From an uncultured Acidimicrobiales bacterium (GTDB lineage Bacteria > Actinomycetota > Acidimicrobiia > Acidimicrobiales > SZUA-35): a DNA stretch of 47,239 nt. Positions 30,065 to 39,525 of this stretch are shown one piece after another. The notes beneath the pieces were generated by a model. It worked only from the letters and a program-made list of their open reading frames with translations. It was not told where the DNA came from and ran no database searches. The stretch spans positions 1-47,239 of the forward strand of contig CALKTH010000074.1 in NCBI GenBank assembly GCA_937997485.1. Direction: 5' to 3'. The position numbers were made by a program, and so were the translations under genes. The stretch's first letter is position 1; every line of letters starts with the position of its first letter.

Positions 30065-32008
30065 TCAGCCCTTTCCCTGCAAGATCTCGTCCTGGAGTTC
30101 GATGCCTCTTCCGTCACAGTGCGGGCACCGCGAGGACAGCGATTCCAGGAGACCTTCGCCGATGCGTTTGCGGGTCATCTCGGCCAAACCGAGCTCTCCG
30201 ATATCGAAGACCTGCGTGCGTGTTTTGTCCCTGGCCAGGGCCTTGCGGAACACCCGCATGGTCTCTTCGCGATTCTTGCGATCTTCCATGTCGACAAAGT
30301 CGATGACGATGATGCCGCCGATGTCTCGCAGCCGGAGCTGACGGGCCACCTCTTCGGCCGCTTCCAGGTTGTTGCGGAAGACGGTTTCTTCAAGACTCGA
30401 TGAACCGACGTTCTTGCCGGTGTTCACGTCGATCACCGTGAGGGCTTCGGTGCCTTCAATGATCAAGGAGCCGCCTGACGGCAACCACACCTTGCGATCG
30501 AGAGCCTTGTGGAGCTGCTCGTGCACGTGGAAGCGCTCGAAGACGGAGAGCTTCTCTTCCTTCTCGTCGTAGAACTCGACCCGGTCAGCGAGGGCGGGCG
30601 TGATGACCGAGACGTAGTCGCTCACCTCGTCGTACAGCTCCCGGTCATCGATGATGACCGAGCGGTACTCCTTGTTGAACTCTTCGCGGATGACTCGGAC
30701 CGACAGATCGGGCTCGCGATACAGCAGCTGGGGCCGTTCGGTCTTCTTCGACAGGGCCTCGATCTGATTCCACTGCTCGATGAGTCCGGCAACATCGCGC
30801 TGGATCTCTTCGGCCGTCACATTCTCGGCCGCGGTGCGGACGATGACGCCGTGGTGTTTGGGCTTCGCCTTGTCGAGGATCTGCCGCAAACGCTTGCGCT
30901 CCGGGTCAGGCAAGCGCTTGGAGATGCCATACGTATCTGAGTTGGGCACGAGCACGACAAAGCGACCGGGCAGAGACACTTCGGTGGTGAGGCGAGCGCC
31001 CTTGTGGGCGATCGGGTTCTTCGTGACCTGGCACAGCACGTTCTGCTTCGCCTTGAGCATCTGCTCGATGCGAGGACGCTCGTTGCCCTTGAACTGGCTC
31101 TTGTCGTAGAGCACATCAGCGCGGTACAACACGGCGTTCTTCGGCGTCGCTATGTCGACGAACGCCGCTTCCATGCCGGGGAGCACGTTCTGCACCCGAC
31201 CCATGTAGATGTTGCCGTGGATCTGCGTGATGTCGTCGCTGGGCCTCGAAACGTAGTACTCGATCAGATGCCGACCCTCGAGAATGGCAATGTGGGTGGC
31301 GTCGGGCTTGCGGGACACCACCATCGTGTAGCGACCAACCGCCTTGCCCTTGCGGGTGCGTCCGCGACGTCGCTTCAGCTGAGATTCGTCGAGCTCGACC
31401 GGCCCTTCGGCCACAACCTGCTCCACCGGCTTGGGGCTTCCACCACCCTTGTTGCGGCCACCGCCGCCTCCGCCACCGTTGCGATTGCGATTCCCGCCCT
31501 TGCGGTTGTCCCCGCCGCCGCTGCGATTGTTGCCGCCTCGGTTACCGCCATCGCGATTGGCGCCGTCTCGGCTGCCACCGCTTCGACTGTCGCCGCTGCG
31601 CTCGCCTCCGGCATCAGCGCGCCCGCGATCACCGTCGTTGGAGCCTCCCTCGGCGCCACCCTCAGCTCGATTGGCGTTGCTGCGGCGCCGACGACGGCGC
31701 CGACGAGCAGAGGCGCTCTCACCAGCGCCCTCCGGGCGCTCCTCTCCCGCGCCGGAACCACCGGATCGCTGGCTTGTGGCATCGCCGTTACCAGCGTCGG
31801 CGGGAGCGGGCCGGCTATCGCCGATCCGAGGCTTCCCGGAGGCTGCGTTGTCGGGGGAAGTCTTCGGCTTGTCAGCGGCAGGCTCTGGAGCGGCCGCTTC
31901 TGGGGTTGTCGGCGAGGCTGAGCGCTTCGCTCGGGTCGGCCGATCGGTGTCGGCCGCTTGGACCCGATCGGCGGGGCGCTGTGCCTCGCCGCTGTCGGAT
32001 TCCGTCAT
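30065..32008 (-). CDS. rne: Ribonuclease E/G
   Basis: A 647-residue RNase E/G-type endoribonuclease. The first 230 residues are disordered, acidic then Arg/Gly/Asn/Ser-rich, with an RRRRRRRR block and long Gly-Asn runs. The S1-containing catalytic part starts near VSRKPDATHIAILEG. It contains the catalytic Asp motifs ALTVIDVNTGK and IVIDFVDMED and the zinc-link CPHCDGRG. The domain order (disorder first, catalysis last) is the actinobacterial type and differs from E. coli RNase E. Its neighbours, rplU and the radical-SAM pair, are usual. Confidence 0.95.
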   Translation of the reverse strand: MTESDSGEAQRPADRVQAADTDRPTRAKRSASPTTPEAAAPEPAADKPKTSPDNAASGKPRIGDSRPAPADAGNGDATSQRSGGSGAGEERPEGAGESASARRRRRRRRSNANRAEGGAEGGSNDGDRGRADAGGERSGDSRSGGSRDGANRDGGNRGGNNRSGGGDNRKGGNRNRNGGGGGGGRNKGGGSPKPVEQVVAEGPVELDESQLKRRRGRTRKGKAVGRYTMVVSRKPDATHIAILEGRHLIEYYVSRPSDDITQIHGNIYMGRVQNVLPGMEAAFVDIATPKNAVLYRADVLYDKSQFKGNERPRIEQMLKAKQNVLCQVTKNPIAHKGARLTTEVSLPGRFVVLVPNSDTYGISKRLPDPERKRLRQILDKAKPKHHGVIVRTAAENVTAEEIQRDVAGLIEQWNQIEALSKKTERPQLLYREPDLSVRVIREEFNKEYRSVIIDDRELYDEVSDYVSVITPALADRVEFYDEKEEKLSVFERFHVHEQLHKALDRKVWLPSGGSLIIEGTEALTVIDVNTGKNVGSSSLEETVFRNNLEAAEEVARQLRLRDIGGIIVIDFVDMEDRKNREETMRVFRKALARDKTRTQVFDIGELGLAEMTRKRIGEGLLESLSSRCPHCDGRGIELQDEILQGKG

Positions 32009-32023
32009 GGGTGGGGTCCCTTC

Positions 32024-32839
32024 TCATGAGTCTCGCATTCCTGCGAGCTCGGCCGATCGGTTGGCGGAACTCGGGTTCACCGGTTCCTGCTCGATGCCGT
32101 CGACTCTCGTCCATTGGTGCGTGCGGCGCACTCGGCCCTCCCGAAACTCATCTCCCAGCACGCGCACCAATTCGGCGGGGCGGAGAGTGACGGTTTCGGT
32201 GGCCAGCACCGCATTGAGCTGCACACCGTGCTCTGTCGGCCCGGTCACCTCGAGATCGAGGATTGCGGGTCGAACGTCGGCGACGGTGACTTTGCCTTTG
32301 CGCTCCCGTTCAAGCGGGAGCTCCGGCGCGGCCAGCACAGCCGCTACTGCTTCTTCCACCGCAACGACAAGCGCTGCGATGTCTTCGTCCACGTTCGCGC
32401 CAAGCGCACCGGCGGTATCGGTTGTCACGTCATCGGCAGGCTCGGCCGGCGCCCGGTGTGATCCGAGCACTTCGACGAGCCAGCTGCAGCTCACAATGGC
32501 CTGCTGCAGCGATTCCGAACCGTTCTCCAAAGGCACCGCCGCATCAACGGTCAAACCGTCGGGCAGTGCGTCGGTCAAACGTTCCGGAAGACCCTCGCAA
32601 TCGACCGGCGTGACCAGGTCGATGTCGAGGAATTCGGCGTCCGATTCATAGGCCACGGTGAGGGCGAGCCCGAAGGCAATCCTCGGTCGAGGGGAGAAAC
32701 CCTCGGAGTAGGCAATCGGAAGCCCGATCTTGCGAATGGCCCGTTCCATCAGGCGGGCGGTGTCTCGATGGCTGATGAACCGGATCTTGCCGTCCCGCCG
32801 GAACCGCACGCGGATCTTGATCTTCGGCGGGGGCGACAT
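32024..32839 (-). CDS. TIGR03936-type radical-SAM-linked protein (DUF2344)
   Basis: A 271-residue protein starting with IRVRFRRDGKIRFISHRD and containing YSEGFSPRPRIAFG, which marks the DUF2344 family. In many bacteria it is fused to or adjacent to the TIGR03960 radical SAM protein. Here it is separate, and its ATG overlaps that gene's stop by one base (TGATG). The molecular role is not established; a link to RNA or ribosome modification is often suggested because of the neighbouring RNase E and ribosomal protein genes. Confidence 0.93.
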   Translation of the reverse strand: MSPPPKIKIRVRFRRDGKIRFISHRDTARLMERAIRKIGLPIAYSEGFSPRPRIAFGLALTVAYESDAEFLDIDLVTPVDCEGLPERLTDALPDGLTVDAAVPLENGSESLQQAIVSCSWLVEVLGSHRAPAEPADDVTTDTAGALGANVDEDIAALVVAVEEAVAAVLAAPELPLERERKGKVTVADVRPAILDLEVTGPTEHGVQLNAVLATETVTLRPAELVRVLGDEFREGRVRRTHQWTRVDGIEQEPVNPSSANRSAELAGMRDS

Positions 32840-34797
32840 CAGCGGCGTTCCAGCAACTGCACGGGCACCGCGTGGCCAATAGAAAGATCTTGGCCGGTTC
32901 CCTGGCTGCCACCGGCCGGCGGCGTGGCGGAGGCAACGACGTGTTCAATCCCGTAGCCCGTGCACGCACCGCAGTCATAGCAAGGTGTCCATCGGCAATC
33001 AGGCAGGCCGACCTCAGCGAGAGCATCCTGCCAGTCGTCCCAAAGGAAGTCTTTGTGGAGCCCGGCACTGAGGTGTTCCCAGGGCAGCACGTCGGCCTCA
33101 CCGCGGTGGCGGTACACCATGTCTTCGATGGTCAGACCAGCTCGGTCCATGGCCTCATGCCAGCGATCAACTTCGAAGTTCTCGGACCACTCCTGGAACG
33201 TGCCGCCGTTACGCCACACATCTTCGATCACAGCGCCAACTCGCCGATCGCCACGGCTGGCGATGCCTTCAGCCAGCGTTGCCTTGGGGTCGTGCCACTT
33301 GAGGTTCACACCGTGCATACGGCGGGTTGCGTCACGGAGAAGGTTGACCTTGCGCTGGAGTTCCTCGACGGTGTTCTGACCGAACCACTGGAACGGGGTG
33401 AACGGCTTGGGTACGAAGCCGCCGACCGACGCCGTGACGCTGGCTCGCTTGGTGTACTTGCGACCGATCGCCACACAGTTCTTGGAGAGTTCAGCGATTC
33501 CCAGCGTGTCTTCGTCCGTCTCGGACGGCAGCCCGATCAAGAAGTAGAGCTTGACCCGCTGCCAGCCCTGACTGAAGGCCGCGTCCACCGCCTCGTAGAG
33601 GTCTTCTTCGCGGATCAACTTGTTGATGATCTGCCGCATACGCCAGGTGCCAGCTTCGGGAGCGAACGTGAGACCCGTGCGCTTGGCCCCGTTGATCTGC
33701 GCCGCAATGTCGACGCCAAATGCATCGACCCGCAAACTCGGCAACGAGACCGAAATCGGACCGCAGCCGGCGTCAGCTGCGTCGGACATGATGCCCTTGA
33801 CGGTGGGCTCAATGCCGCTGAAGTCGGCAGTGGACAGCGAAGTGAGCGAGACCTCGTCGTAGCCCGTGCGCTCAAGGCCCTTTGCCACCATGTGACGAAC
33901 CTGGTCGGCAGGCCGCTCGCGGACGGGGCGGGTGATCATGCCAGCCTGGCAGAAGCGACAACCGCGGGTGCAGCCCCGGAAGACTTCGACGTTGAGCCGA
34001 TCGTGTACGACCTCGGTGAGCGGCGAGAGCTGTTCCTTGGGGTAGGGCCACTCCCCCAGATCGGCGATCGTTCGTTTCTCGATGATCTCCGGCGCGTCGG
34101 CGAACAGCGGCTGGAGTCCGGTGAAGTGGCCATCCGCGTAGGTGGGCTCATAGAGCGAGGGCACGTAGCACCCTTCGACCCGGGCGATGGCCCGAAGAAG
34201 ATCAGTTCGGGTGCGACCCGACTCGTCTCGATGCGCCCGCCAGTCGACGAGCACGTCGGTGAGCTCCCCCACCACCTCTTCGCCGTCGCCCAGCACCACA
34301 ACATCGAGGAAGTCGGCCAGCGGTTCGGGGTTGTAGGTGCAGTGGCCACCGGCCATGACGAGCGGATCGTCGATCGAGCGATCAGCGGTCCGAATCGGGA
34401 TGCCGGCCAGGTCCACGCAATTGAGCAGGTTGGTGTACGTGAGCTCGGCCGACAGGTTGAACCCGATGGCATCGAACTCGGCGCCTGGTGTGTGGTGTTC
34501 CACGGAAAAGAGCGGAATCTGCTCTTCTCGCATGATGGCTTCGAGATCGCTCCACGGGGCGTACGAGCGATCGGCCCGGGCGTCGGATCGCTCGTTGACG
34601 ATCTCATACAGGATCTGCAGGCCCTGATTCGGGAGCCCGATCTCGTACGCGTCGGGGTACATGAACAACCAGCTGACCAGGGAATCGTCCGGTGTCTTGG
34701 CCTTCGCCCCCTCTTCACAGCCGATGTATCGGGCTGGCTTCTGGACGCGGGCCAGGTGTGGCTCGAGGCGGGGCCAGACAGACGTCATCCGCCGCAT
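32839..34797 (-). CDS. TIGR03960-type B12-binding/radical SAM protein
   Basis: A 652-residue radical SAM protein. The N-terminal half has a cobalamin-binding-like fold region (SWLFMYPDAYEIGLPNQGLQ). The radical SAM cluster motif is CTRGCRFC (about residue 275), with FAPEAGTWRMRQIINK and LPSETDEDT downstream. A late Cys cluster CRWTPCYDCGACTGYG may bind a second cluster or zinc. The family is conserved between rod/mre and rng in many genomes, but its substrate is unknown. It starts 9 bp after the rodA stop. Confidence 0.93.
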   Translation of the reverse strand: MRRMTSVWPRLEPHLARVQKPARYIGCEEGAKAKTPDDSLVSWLFMYPDAYEIGLPNQGLQILYEIVNERSDARADRSYAPWSDLEAIMREEQIPLFSVEHHTPGAEFDAIGFNLSAELTYTNLLNCVDLAGIPIRTADRSIDDPLVMAGGHCTYNPEPLADFLDVVVLGDGEEVVGELTDVLVDWRAHRDESGRTRTDLLRAIARVEGCYVPSLYEPTYADGHFTGLQPLFADAPEIIEKRTIADLGEWPYPKEQLSPLTEVVHDRLNVEVFRGCTRGCRFCQAGMITRPVRERPADQVRHMVAKGLERTGYDEVSLTSLSTADFSGIEPTVKGIMSDAADAGCGPISVSLPSLRVDAFGVDIAAQINGAKRTGLTFAPEAGTWRMRQIINKLIREEDLYEAVDAAFSQGWQRVKLYFLIGLPSETDEDTLGIAELSKNCVAIGRKYTKRASVTASVGGFVPKPFTPFQWFGQNTVEELQRKVNLLRDATRRMHGVNLKWHDPKATLAEGIASRGDRRVGAVIEDVWRNGGTFQEWSENFEVDRWHEAMDRAGLTIEDMVYRHRGEADVLPWEHLSAGLHKDFLWDDWQDALAEVGLPDCRWTPCYDCGACTGYGIEHVVASATPPAGGSQGTGQDLSIGHAVPVQLLERR

Positions 34798-34806
34798 GCT
34801 AGCGCC

Positions 34807-35964
34807 TCAGTAGGACCGCTCGAGGTTCCCTCGTCGACGGTGGACCGAAACACTCTGCACAAGTCCAATGCACAGCAGGCTCGTGATCAACGAGCTGCCT
34901 CCGTAGGAGACGAACGGCAAGGGAATGCCCGTGATGGGCATGAGACGGAGCGTCATCCCGACGTTCTGGAAGATGTGGATGAGCAGCATCGAGAACACGC
35001 CCATGCAGATGAGGGTGCCGAAGCCATCTCGAGCAAGCTGAGAGATACGGAAGATCCGAATGAGGATGAGTCCCTCGAGCAGTAGGACGGCGGCAGCACC
35101 CACGAATCCGAGCTCCTCGGCAATCACGGTGAAGATGAAGTCGGTCTCCTGCTCGGGGACGAAGCCGAGTTGTGTCTGAGGGCCTTCGAACAGGCCTTGA
35201 CCCGTGAGACCGCCGGAGCCGATGGTGTTGACGCTCTGGGTCTGGTTGTAGCTGTCCGCCGCGCTGGCGTTGGGATCGACGAACGAGGTGAGGCGGGCCA
35301 CCTGGTACTCCTTGAGCAGGTTGCTGCTCAAGATCAGCGAGAACACGGCCACGCCGGAAACCATCAGCAGGGTCAGGACTCGGGCCGGAATCCCGGCAAC
35401 GGTGAAAATGCCAAGAGCGATGAAGCAATACACGAGGACCGAGCCGGTCTCCCCCTCCAGCAGCACCAGTGCGGCCAGCGCACCGAGAATCCCGAGTGAG
35501 GCAACGATGCGGGGCGCCTCGACATTGCCGGTGCGGCCAGTGAAGAGGGCCGCCAGCAAGACGATGAGCGGAATCTTGGCGAATTCCGCAGGCTGGAGCG
35601 AGAACCCAGCAACGTTGAACCACCCCTTTGTCCCCCGGACCTCGGTTCCCAGCGGAGACAGCACGGCGATCAGGACGACCACCGTGATGATGCCGATCAG
35701 CGGGAGGAACGCTCGCAGCTTGTCGTAGTCGATCAGCCCAACAGCAACCATCAACGTCGTTCCGACGACGGCGAACACGATCTGTTTGTTGACCAGCTCG
35801 TAGCCGACTTGGTTGCGGGTCGCACTGAGAATGGCGACAACACCGAACCCGACAATGGCGCCAACGAGGAGCACCAGCGACCAGTCGACGTTGCGGAGCT
35901 TCGCTGCCTGCGAGTCATCCCGACCCAGGCGACCGCCCGTCGGGGCGTCGAGCATGGCCGTCAT
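34807..35964 (-). CDS. rodA: RodA, SEDS-family peptidoglycan glycosyltransferase
   Basis: A 385-residue membrane protein of the SEDS family, which polymerises lipid II for lateral wall growth together with a class B penicillin-binding protein. Characteristic parts are TKGWFNVAGFSLQPAEFAK, GFVPEQETDFIFTVIAEELG and GIPLPFVSYGGSSLI. Around ten membrane segments can be seen. Its ATG overlaps the PBP2 stop, coupling the two partners. The linkage to mreBCD shows it is RodA rather than FtsW. Confidence 0.97.
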   Translation of the reverse strand: MTAMLDAPTGGRLGRDDSQAAKLRNVDWSLVLLVGAIVGFGVVAILSATRNQVGYELVNKQIVFAVVGTTLMVAVGLIDYDKLRAFLPLIGIITVVVLIAVLSPLGTEVRGTKGWFNVAGFSLQPAEFAKIPLIVLLAALFTGRTGNVEAPRIVASLGILGALAALVLLEGETGSVLVYCFIALGIFTVAGIPARVLTLLMVSGVAVFSLILSSNLLKEYQVARLTSFVDPNASAADSYNQTQSVNTIGSGGLTGQGLFEGPQTQLGFVPEQETDFIFTVIAEELGFVGAAAVLLLEGLILIRIFRISQLARDGFGTLICMGVFSMLLIHIFQNVGMTLRLMPITGIPLPFVSYGGSSLITSLLCIGLVQSVSVHRRRGNLERSY

Positions 35965-38063
35965 TCCGAGCTCTCCTCGTCGTCAGCCGCGGCGGGATCG
36001 ACGGCCTCGGACTGGGGTACCGATTGGGCGCGAGGTGCGACGAGCGAGCCGAAGGGATCGACGTCGTCGGCCAGGACCGTTGACTGCTCACTGATGCCGA
36101 AGATTGCGAGTTCTCGCTCCCCTGCCAGCGGTGCCTCCGGGACGGGCGTGATACCGGCCAGGTGTTCGAAGAAGCGACGAACAGCAGGGGCGGCTGCCTC
36201 GCCACCGAAACCGGATTGCTCGAGCACGGCAGCGACGGAGTACTTCGGCGCATTGGCTGGCCCATAGCCAGCGAAAAGGCTGAAGTCGGCCTTGTCGTCG
36301 ACCTCAGCGGTGCCGGTCTTGCCCGCAATGGGGTAGCTGCTGAGCGGGAATCCCTGGAAGGCTCGCAGCGCCGTGCCTCGCCCCGAGCCCCTGGACGGGT
36401 CGACCACGGCGAGAAGGCCGTCGTGAACGGCCTGCCACTGCTGGGGGTCGAGCTGCTCATCGGCAACCTGAACCGGCGCTACCTCATCGAGCTCGCCGTC
36501 CTCGTTCAAGAAGCCGCGCACGAGGTTGAGCTGGAACCGCTCGCCCTGCGTCGCCAGCGTGGCGTAGGCATTAGCCAGCTGCAGCGGTGTGATGAGCACA
36601 TCACCCTGGCCAATCGCGGTAATGACGTTGTCGCCGGGGAACCACTTGGCGTCTTCGCCGAAGGTCTCGATGCGATTCTCCGGCGTCGGGACTCGCCCAG
36701 GTGATTCCGCAGGCAGACCCAGACCGGTTCGCTGGCCGAATCCGAACCGGAGGGCCATGTCTTGAATGCCCGTCCGGCCGTACTGCGACTGATTGATCCA
36801 GAACGCCTCACCGATCGAATAGAAGTAGGTATCCGAGGAGCGTTCGAGGGCGTAGCGCAGGTCAACGGGCCCAAGCACGGCGCTCCCTGCGTTCCGGAAG
36901 ACACAACCCGCTCCCTCTTCATCGAGGCATGACTCGAGCGTGTACGTTCCCTCGTCGTCCCACCAGAAGCCTTCGGAACGAACACCAGCCTCCATCGCCG
37001 CAAACGCCACGAAGGGCTTGAACGTGGATGCCGCCGGGTACGCGCCTCGAATGGTGCGATCCAGTAGCGGTACGTCAGGCCGGTTGGACAGTTCGTTCCA
37101 CAGTGTGGAGCTGATGCCGAAGGTGAAGTCGGCCGGATCGAAGGCCGGGTATGACGCGATGGCAACGACGGAGCCGTTCTCGACATCCACCGCCACGAGA
37201 CTGCCCGCATCGGCGACGTGGGGAAGCGAATCGTCGCTGTTCTCGCGGAATCTGGCTTGCTCGAGCTCATCGATCAGGATCTGCTCGGCGGCGTACTGCA
37301 CGTCGATGTCCACGGTCAGAACGAGATCTTGCCCGGGAATGGCGGGCTGAACGACCTCGATCGTGCGAACAACCCGATTTTGAGCGTCGACCTCGACCCG
37401 CCGCACTTCGGGCACGCCCCGGAGTCGCTCTTCGTACAACTTCTCGAGCCCGGCGATACCGATCTCGTCACCCGGGAAGTAGGTCTTGTCCGTCTCAGCG
37501 TTGAGTTCATCGGCCTGCTCGGGGCTCCGGACGCTGCCGGTGTAGCCGAGGATGTGAGCAGCAATGGTCCCGTAGGGATAGGTCCGTACCCATTGCCGTT
37601 CCACGCTGATGCCGGTGAGGTTGCCCTCGCTGAGCCGCACCCAAAGTTCCTCGCCGATGTCGTCGGCGATCACGACCGGCTTGAGGGTGCCGTTGACCGC
37701 CCGCTCGTAGGTGCGATCCAGTTGAGAGGCCTTCGTCTTCAGCCCTGCGGTGCTGAGCTCGTCGGCCAGCTCTTCGAAGACCTCCGTTCGAGTCTCTCCT
37801 CCGGCTTCTCGTAGCACCGTCCAGTCGAGCGTGACCACCAGCGACTCCCGACGACCAGCGAGCAGCTTGCCGCTGGCATCGAAGATCTCGCCCCGTGGCG
37901 CTTCGGTGATCACGGTTCGTTCGCTGTTGCCAGCGACAAGTTCCAGCTTCTCCTGGACCGACATCACCTGAAGGAAGTAGAGCCGGGCTCCCAGCGTGCC
38001 GAACAGCAAGAGCGCGACAACAGCGACGACGCCCATGCGTCGTCCGGTGAGTTCAGTCGCCAC
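35961..38063 (-). CDS. mrdA: Penicillin-binding protein 2 (class B PBP, elongation)
   Basis: A 700-residue class B PBP with one N-terminal membrane helix, a pedestal domain (APRGEIFDASG) and a transpeptidase domain: SxxK as ASTFKP (about residue 343), the second motif SSD in RSSDTYFYS, and KTG in GKTGTAE (about 579). A variable acidic tail of about 50 residues ends the protein. I chose the GTG at 38063 because GGGGAGGA lies 6 nt before it; a GTG at 38108 has no such signal. It cross-links wall peptides in the Rod complex with RodA. Confidence 0.95.
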   Translation of the reverse strand: MATELTGRRMGVVAVVALLLFGTLGARLYFLQVMSVQEKLELVAGNSERTVITEAPRGEIFDASGKLLAGRRESLVVTLDWTVLREAGGETRTEVFEELADELSTAGLKTKASQLDRTYERAVNGTLKPVVIADDIGEELWVRLSEGNLTGISVERQWVRTYPYGTIAAHILGYTGSVRSPEQADELNAETDKTYFPGDEIGIAGLEKLYEERLRGVPEVRRVEVDAQNRVVRTIEVVQPAIPGQDLVLTVDIDVQYAAEQILIDELEQARFRENSDDSLPHVADAGSLVAVDVENGSVVAIASYPAFDPADFTFGISSTLWNELSNRPDVPLLDRTIRGAYPAASTFKPFVAFAAMEAGVRSEGFWWDDEGTYTLESCLDEEGAGCVFRNAGSAVLGPVDLRYALERSSDTYFYSIGEAFWINQSQYGRTGIQDMALRFGFGQRTGLGLPAESPGRVPTPENRIETFGEDAKWFPGDNVITAIGQGDVLITPLQLANAYATLATQGERFQLNLVRGFLNEDGELDEVAPVQVADEQLDPQQWQAVHDGLLAVVDPSRGSGRGTALRAFQGFPLSSYPIAGKTGTAEVDDKADFSLFAGYGPANAPKYSVAAVLEQSGFGGEAAAPAVRRFFEHLAGITPVPEAPLAGERELAIFGISEQSTVLADDVDPFGSLVAPRAQSVPQSEAVDPAAADDEESSE

Positions 38064-38143
38064 AGCGAGTCCTCCCCACCCGGCGCCTGGCGCCCATCCA
38101 CTGTCCACTCATCGGCTCAGAGTTTCGCATGAAAGATGCGAGA

Positions 38144-38680
38144 TCACTCGGCGCGAACAACCTGAGGCCGAGGCGTTGCGCTGCTTCGGGGTGCGCTGAT
38201 CATCCAAGCAGCCACCCGAGAAGCGGGATGGATGAGGACGGCCCCGAGCACGATGATGATGGCGAGTTGAGCCAACGTGCGATTGTCGAATGGTGGGGCC
38301 CCGAGGCCGAACACCGCGCCTCCGACCCATGTCGACGCCGTCACCAGCCCCACCGCGATTCCACCTTGAATGGTCCGAAACGACGTCCCCGCCTGGAGCA
38401 TGCGAATGCGTGTGCTGGCCACCAGCCACGCACCCAAGCAGAAGAGCAATGCATGGAACCCGAACGGACTGAATCGGAACAGATCCAGAAAGAGCCCGAG
38501 CAAGAAACCGAGAATCAAGGCGGTGCGAGCATCGGCGCGGAGGCCGACAGCAACGACCAGCAGGACCATCACGTCGACGCGCAGCCGCTCGAACAACCAT
38601 GCTTGATCGAGCAGACCCGTCTGGAGCACAATCGCTGCGGTCAGCACGACGATGACGTGGCTCCACCGAACCGAGGTCAT
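38144..38680 (-). CDS. mreD: Rod shape-determining protein MreD
   Basis: A 178-residue, strongly hydrophobic protein with about five membrane segments. RVDVMVLLVVAVGLRA and GFLLGLFLDLFRFSPFG match MreD, which links the cytoskeleton to the wall-synthesis machinery. Its start overlaps the mreC stop (ATGA). MreD varies a lot in sequence, so position between mreC and PBP2 strengthens the call. Confidence 0.94.
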   Translation of the reverse strand: MTSVRWSHVIVVLTAAIVLQTGLLDQAWLFERLRVDVMVLLVVAVGLRADARTALILGFLLGLFLDLFRFSPFGFHALLFCLGAWLVASTRIRMLQAGTSFRTIQGGIAVGLVTASTWVGGAVFGLGAPPFDNRTLAQLAIIIVLGAVLIHPASRVAAWMISAPRSSATPRPQVVRAE

Positions 38681-39483
38681 TCCACGGGCTCCACGAGCAA
38701 GATCGTGACGTACGTGAGCCCGTCGAAGTTGACGAATGGCTCCATCACGAGTTCGCCCTCGTCGCCTTCGGCCAGCTCTCCCACGGGGATATCAGCGGGG
38801 AACTGTCGAAAACCAGTGGTCTCGAAGCGATCACCGATGGCGAGTTCTCCGGCTTCGCTCAATGGGCGGTCGACCAGGAGCGGGCGTCCATCGCCATCGC
38901 CCGTTGCCACCACGATTTCGCCGTTGCGCACGCTGATCGCACCCACCGGTTGACGCGGGTCCGTGATCAACCGGACCGTGGCCAAATCCGGGCCGGGAAC
39001 GGCGATCACCGTGCCGGCCAACCCGTCGCCAACCACAACGGCCATCCCAGGGAGCACTCCATCATCGCTGCCCTTGTTGATCTCGACGATGCGCTCGAGG
39101 CCCGTCCGTTGATCAGCGACGACTCGAGCGGTCACCCTCGGGATGTCGCCGATGTAGGCGAGATCCGTGGCCTCCTGCAGCGCCCGCAGATCGGACTCAA
39201 CATCCGGCTGACGCGAAATCTCGCCCTCGAGTTCGGTGATACGCCGCCGGAGCTCATCGTTCTCGCGCTGCACGTCGTCGTAGTGCACCGCACCGTTCCA
39301 CGTGTCAGCGATCGGACTTCCGGCCCACGCCACGGCATCTCGCAGGGGCGAGGTCACCGAGGCTGCGGTCTCCCGAGCACGTCCGATCGCACGCGAACCG
39401 CGGGCATCCATCGTCATCAACGCAAGCGCCGTGACGATGAGGAGGACAACAATGCGACGAGCGGGTGCTCCGGTCTTGGCCAT
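38677..39483 (-). CDS. mreC: Rod shape-determining protein MreC
   Basis: A 268-residue protein with a single N-terminal membrane helix, a coiled coil (about residues 65-100, ENDELRRRITELEGEI) and a two-lobed beta domain containing RIVEINKGSDDGVLPGMAVV and IGDRFETTG. MreC links MreB filaments to PBP2 on the outer face of the membrane. It lies 42 bp after mreB and overlaps mreD. No Shine-Dalgarno sequence is visible before the ATG, although the gene is inside the operon. Confidence 0.95.
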   Translation of the reverse strand: MAKTGAPARRIVVLLIVTALALMTMDARGSRAIGRARETAASVTSPLRDAVAWAGSPIADTWNGAVHYDDVQRENDELRRRITELEGEISRQPDVESDLRALQEATDLAYIGDIPRVTARVVADQRTGLERIVEINKGSDDGVLPGMAVVVGDGLAGTVIAVPGPDLATVRLITDPRQPVGAISVRNGEIVVATGDGDGRPLLVDRPLSEAGELAIGDRFETTGFRQFPADIPVGELAEGDEGELVMEPFVNFDGLTYVTILLVEPVE

Positions 39484-39525
39484 CGGGGCGAAACAGGCGA
39501 TTCAGCCCTGAAGGGCTGGGCTCGT

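Noticed and set aside
31374..31800. Low-complexity repeats in the RNase E/G gene as a possible CRISPR or mobile repeat
   Set aside because: The units are irregular and lie in frame within the disordered N-terminus of RNase E/G. They are coding low complexity.
32872..35085. A 737-codon open frame on the plus strand across the radical SAM and rodA genes
   Set aside because: It is exactly antisense to clear radical SAM and rodA genes. Long empty frames on the opposite strand are expected in high-GC DNA, and the translation resembles no protein family.
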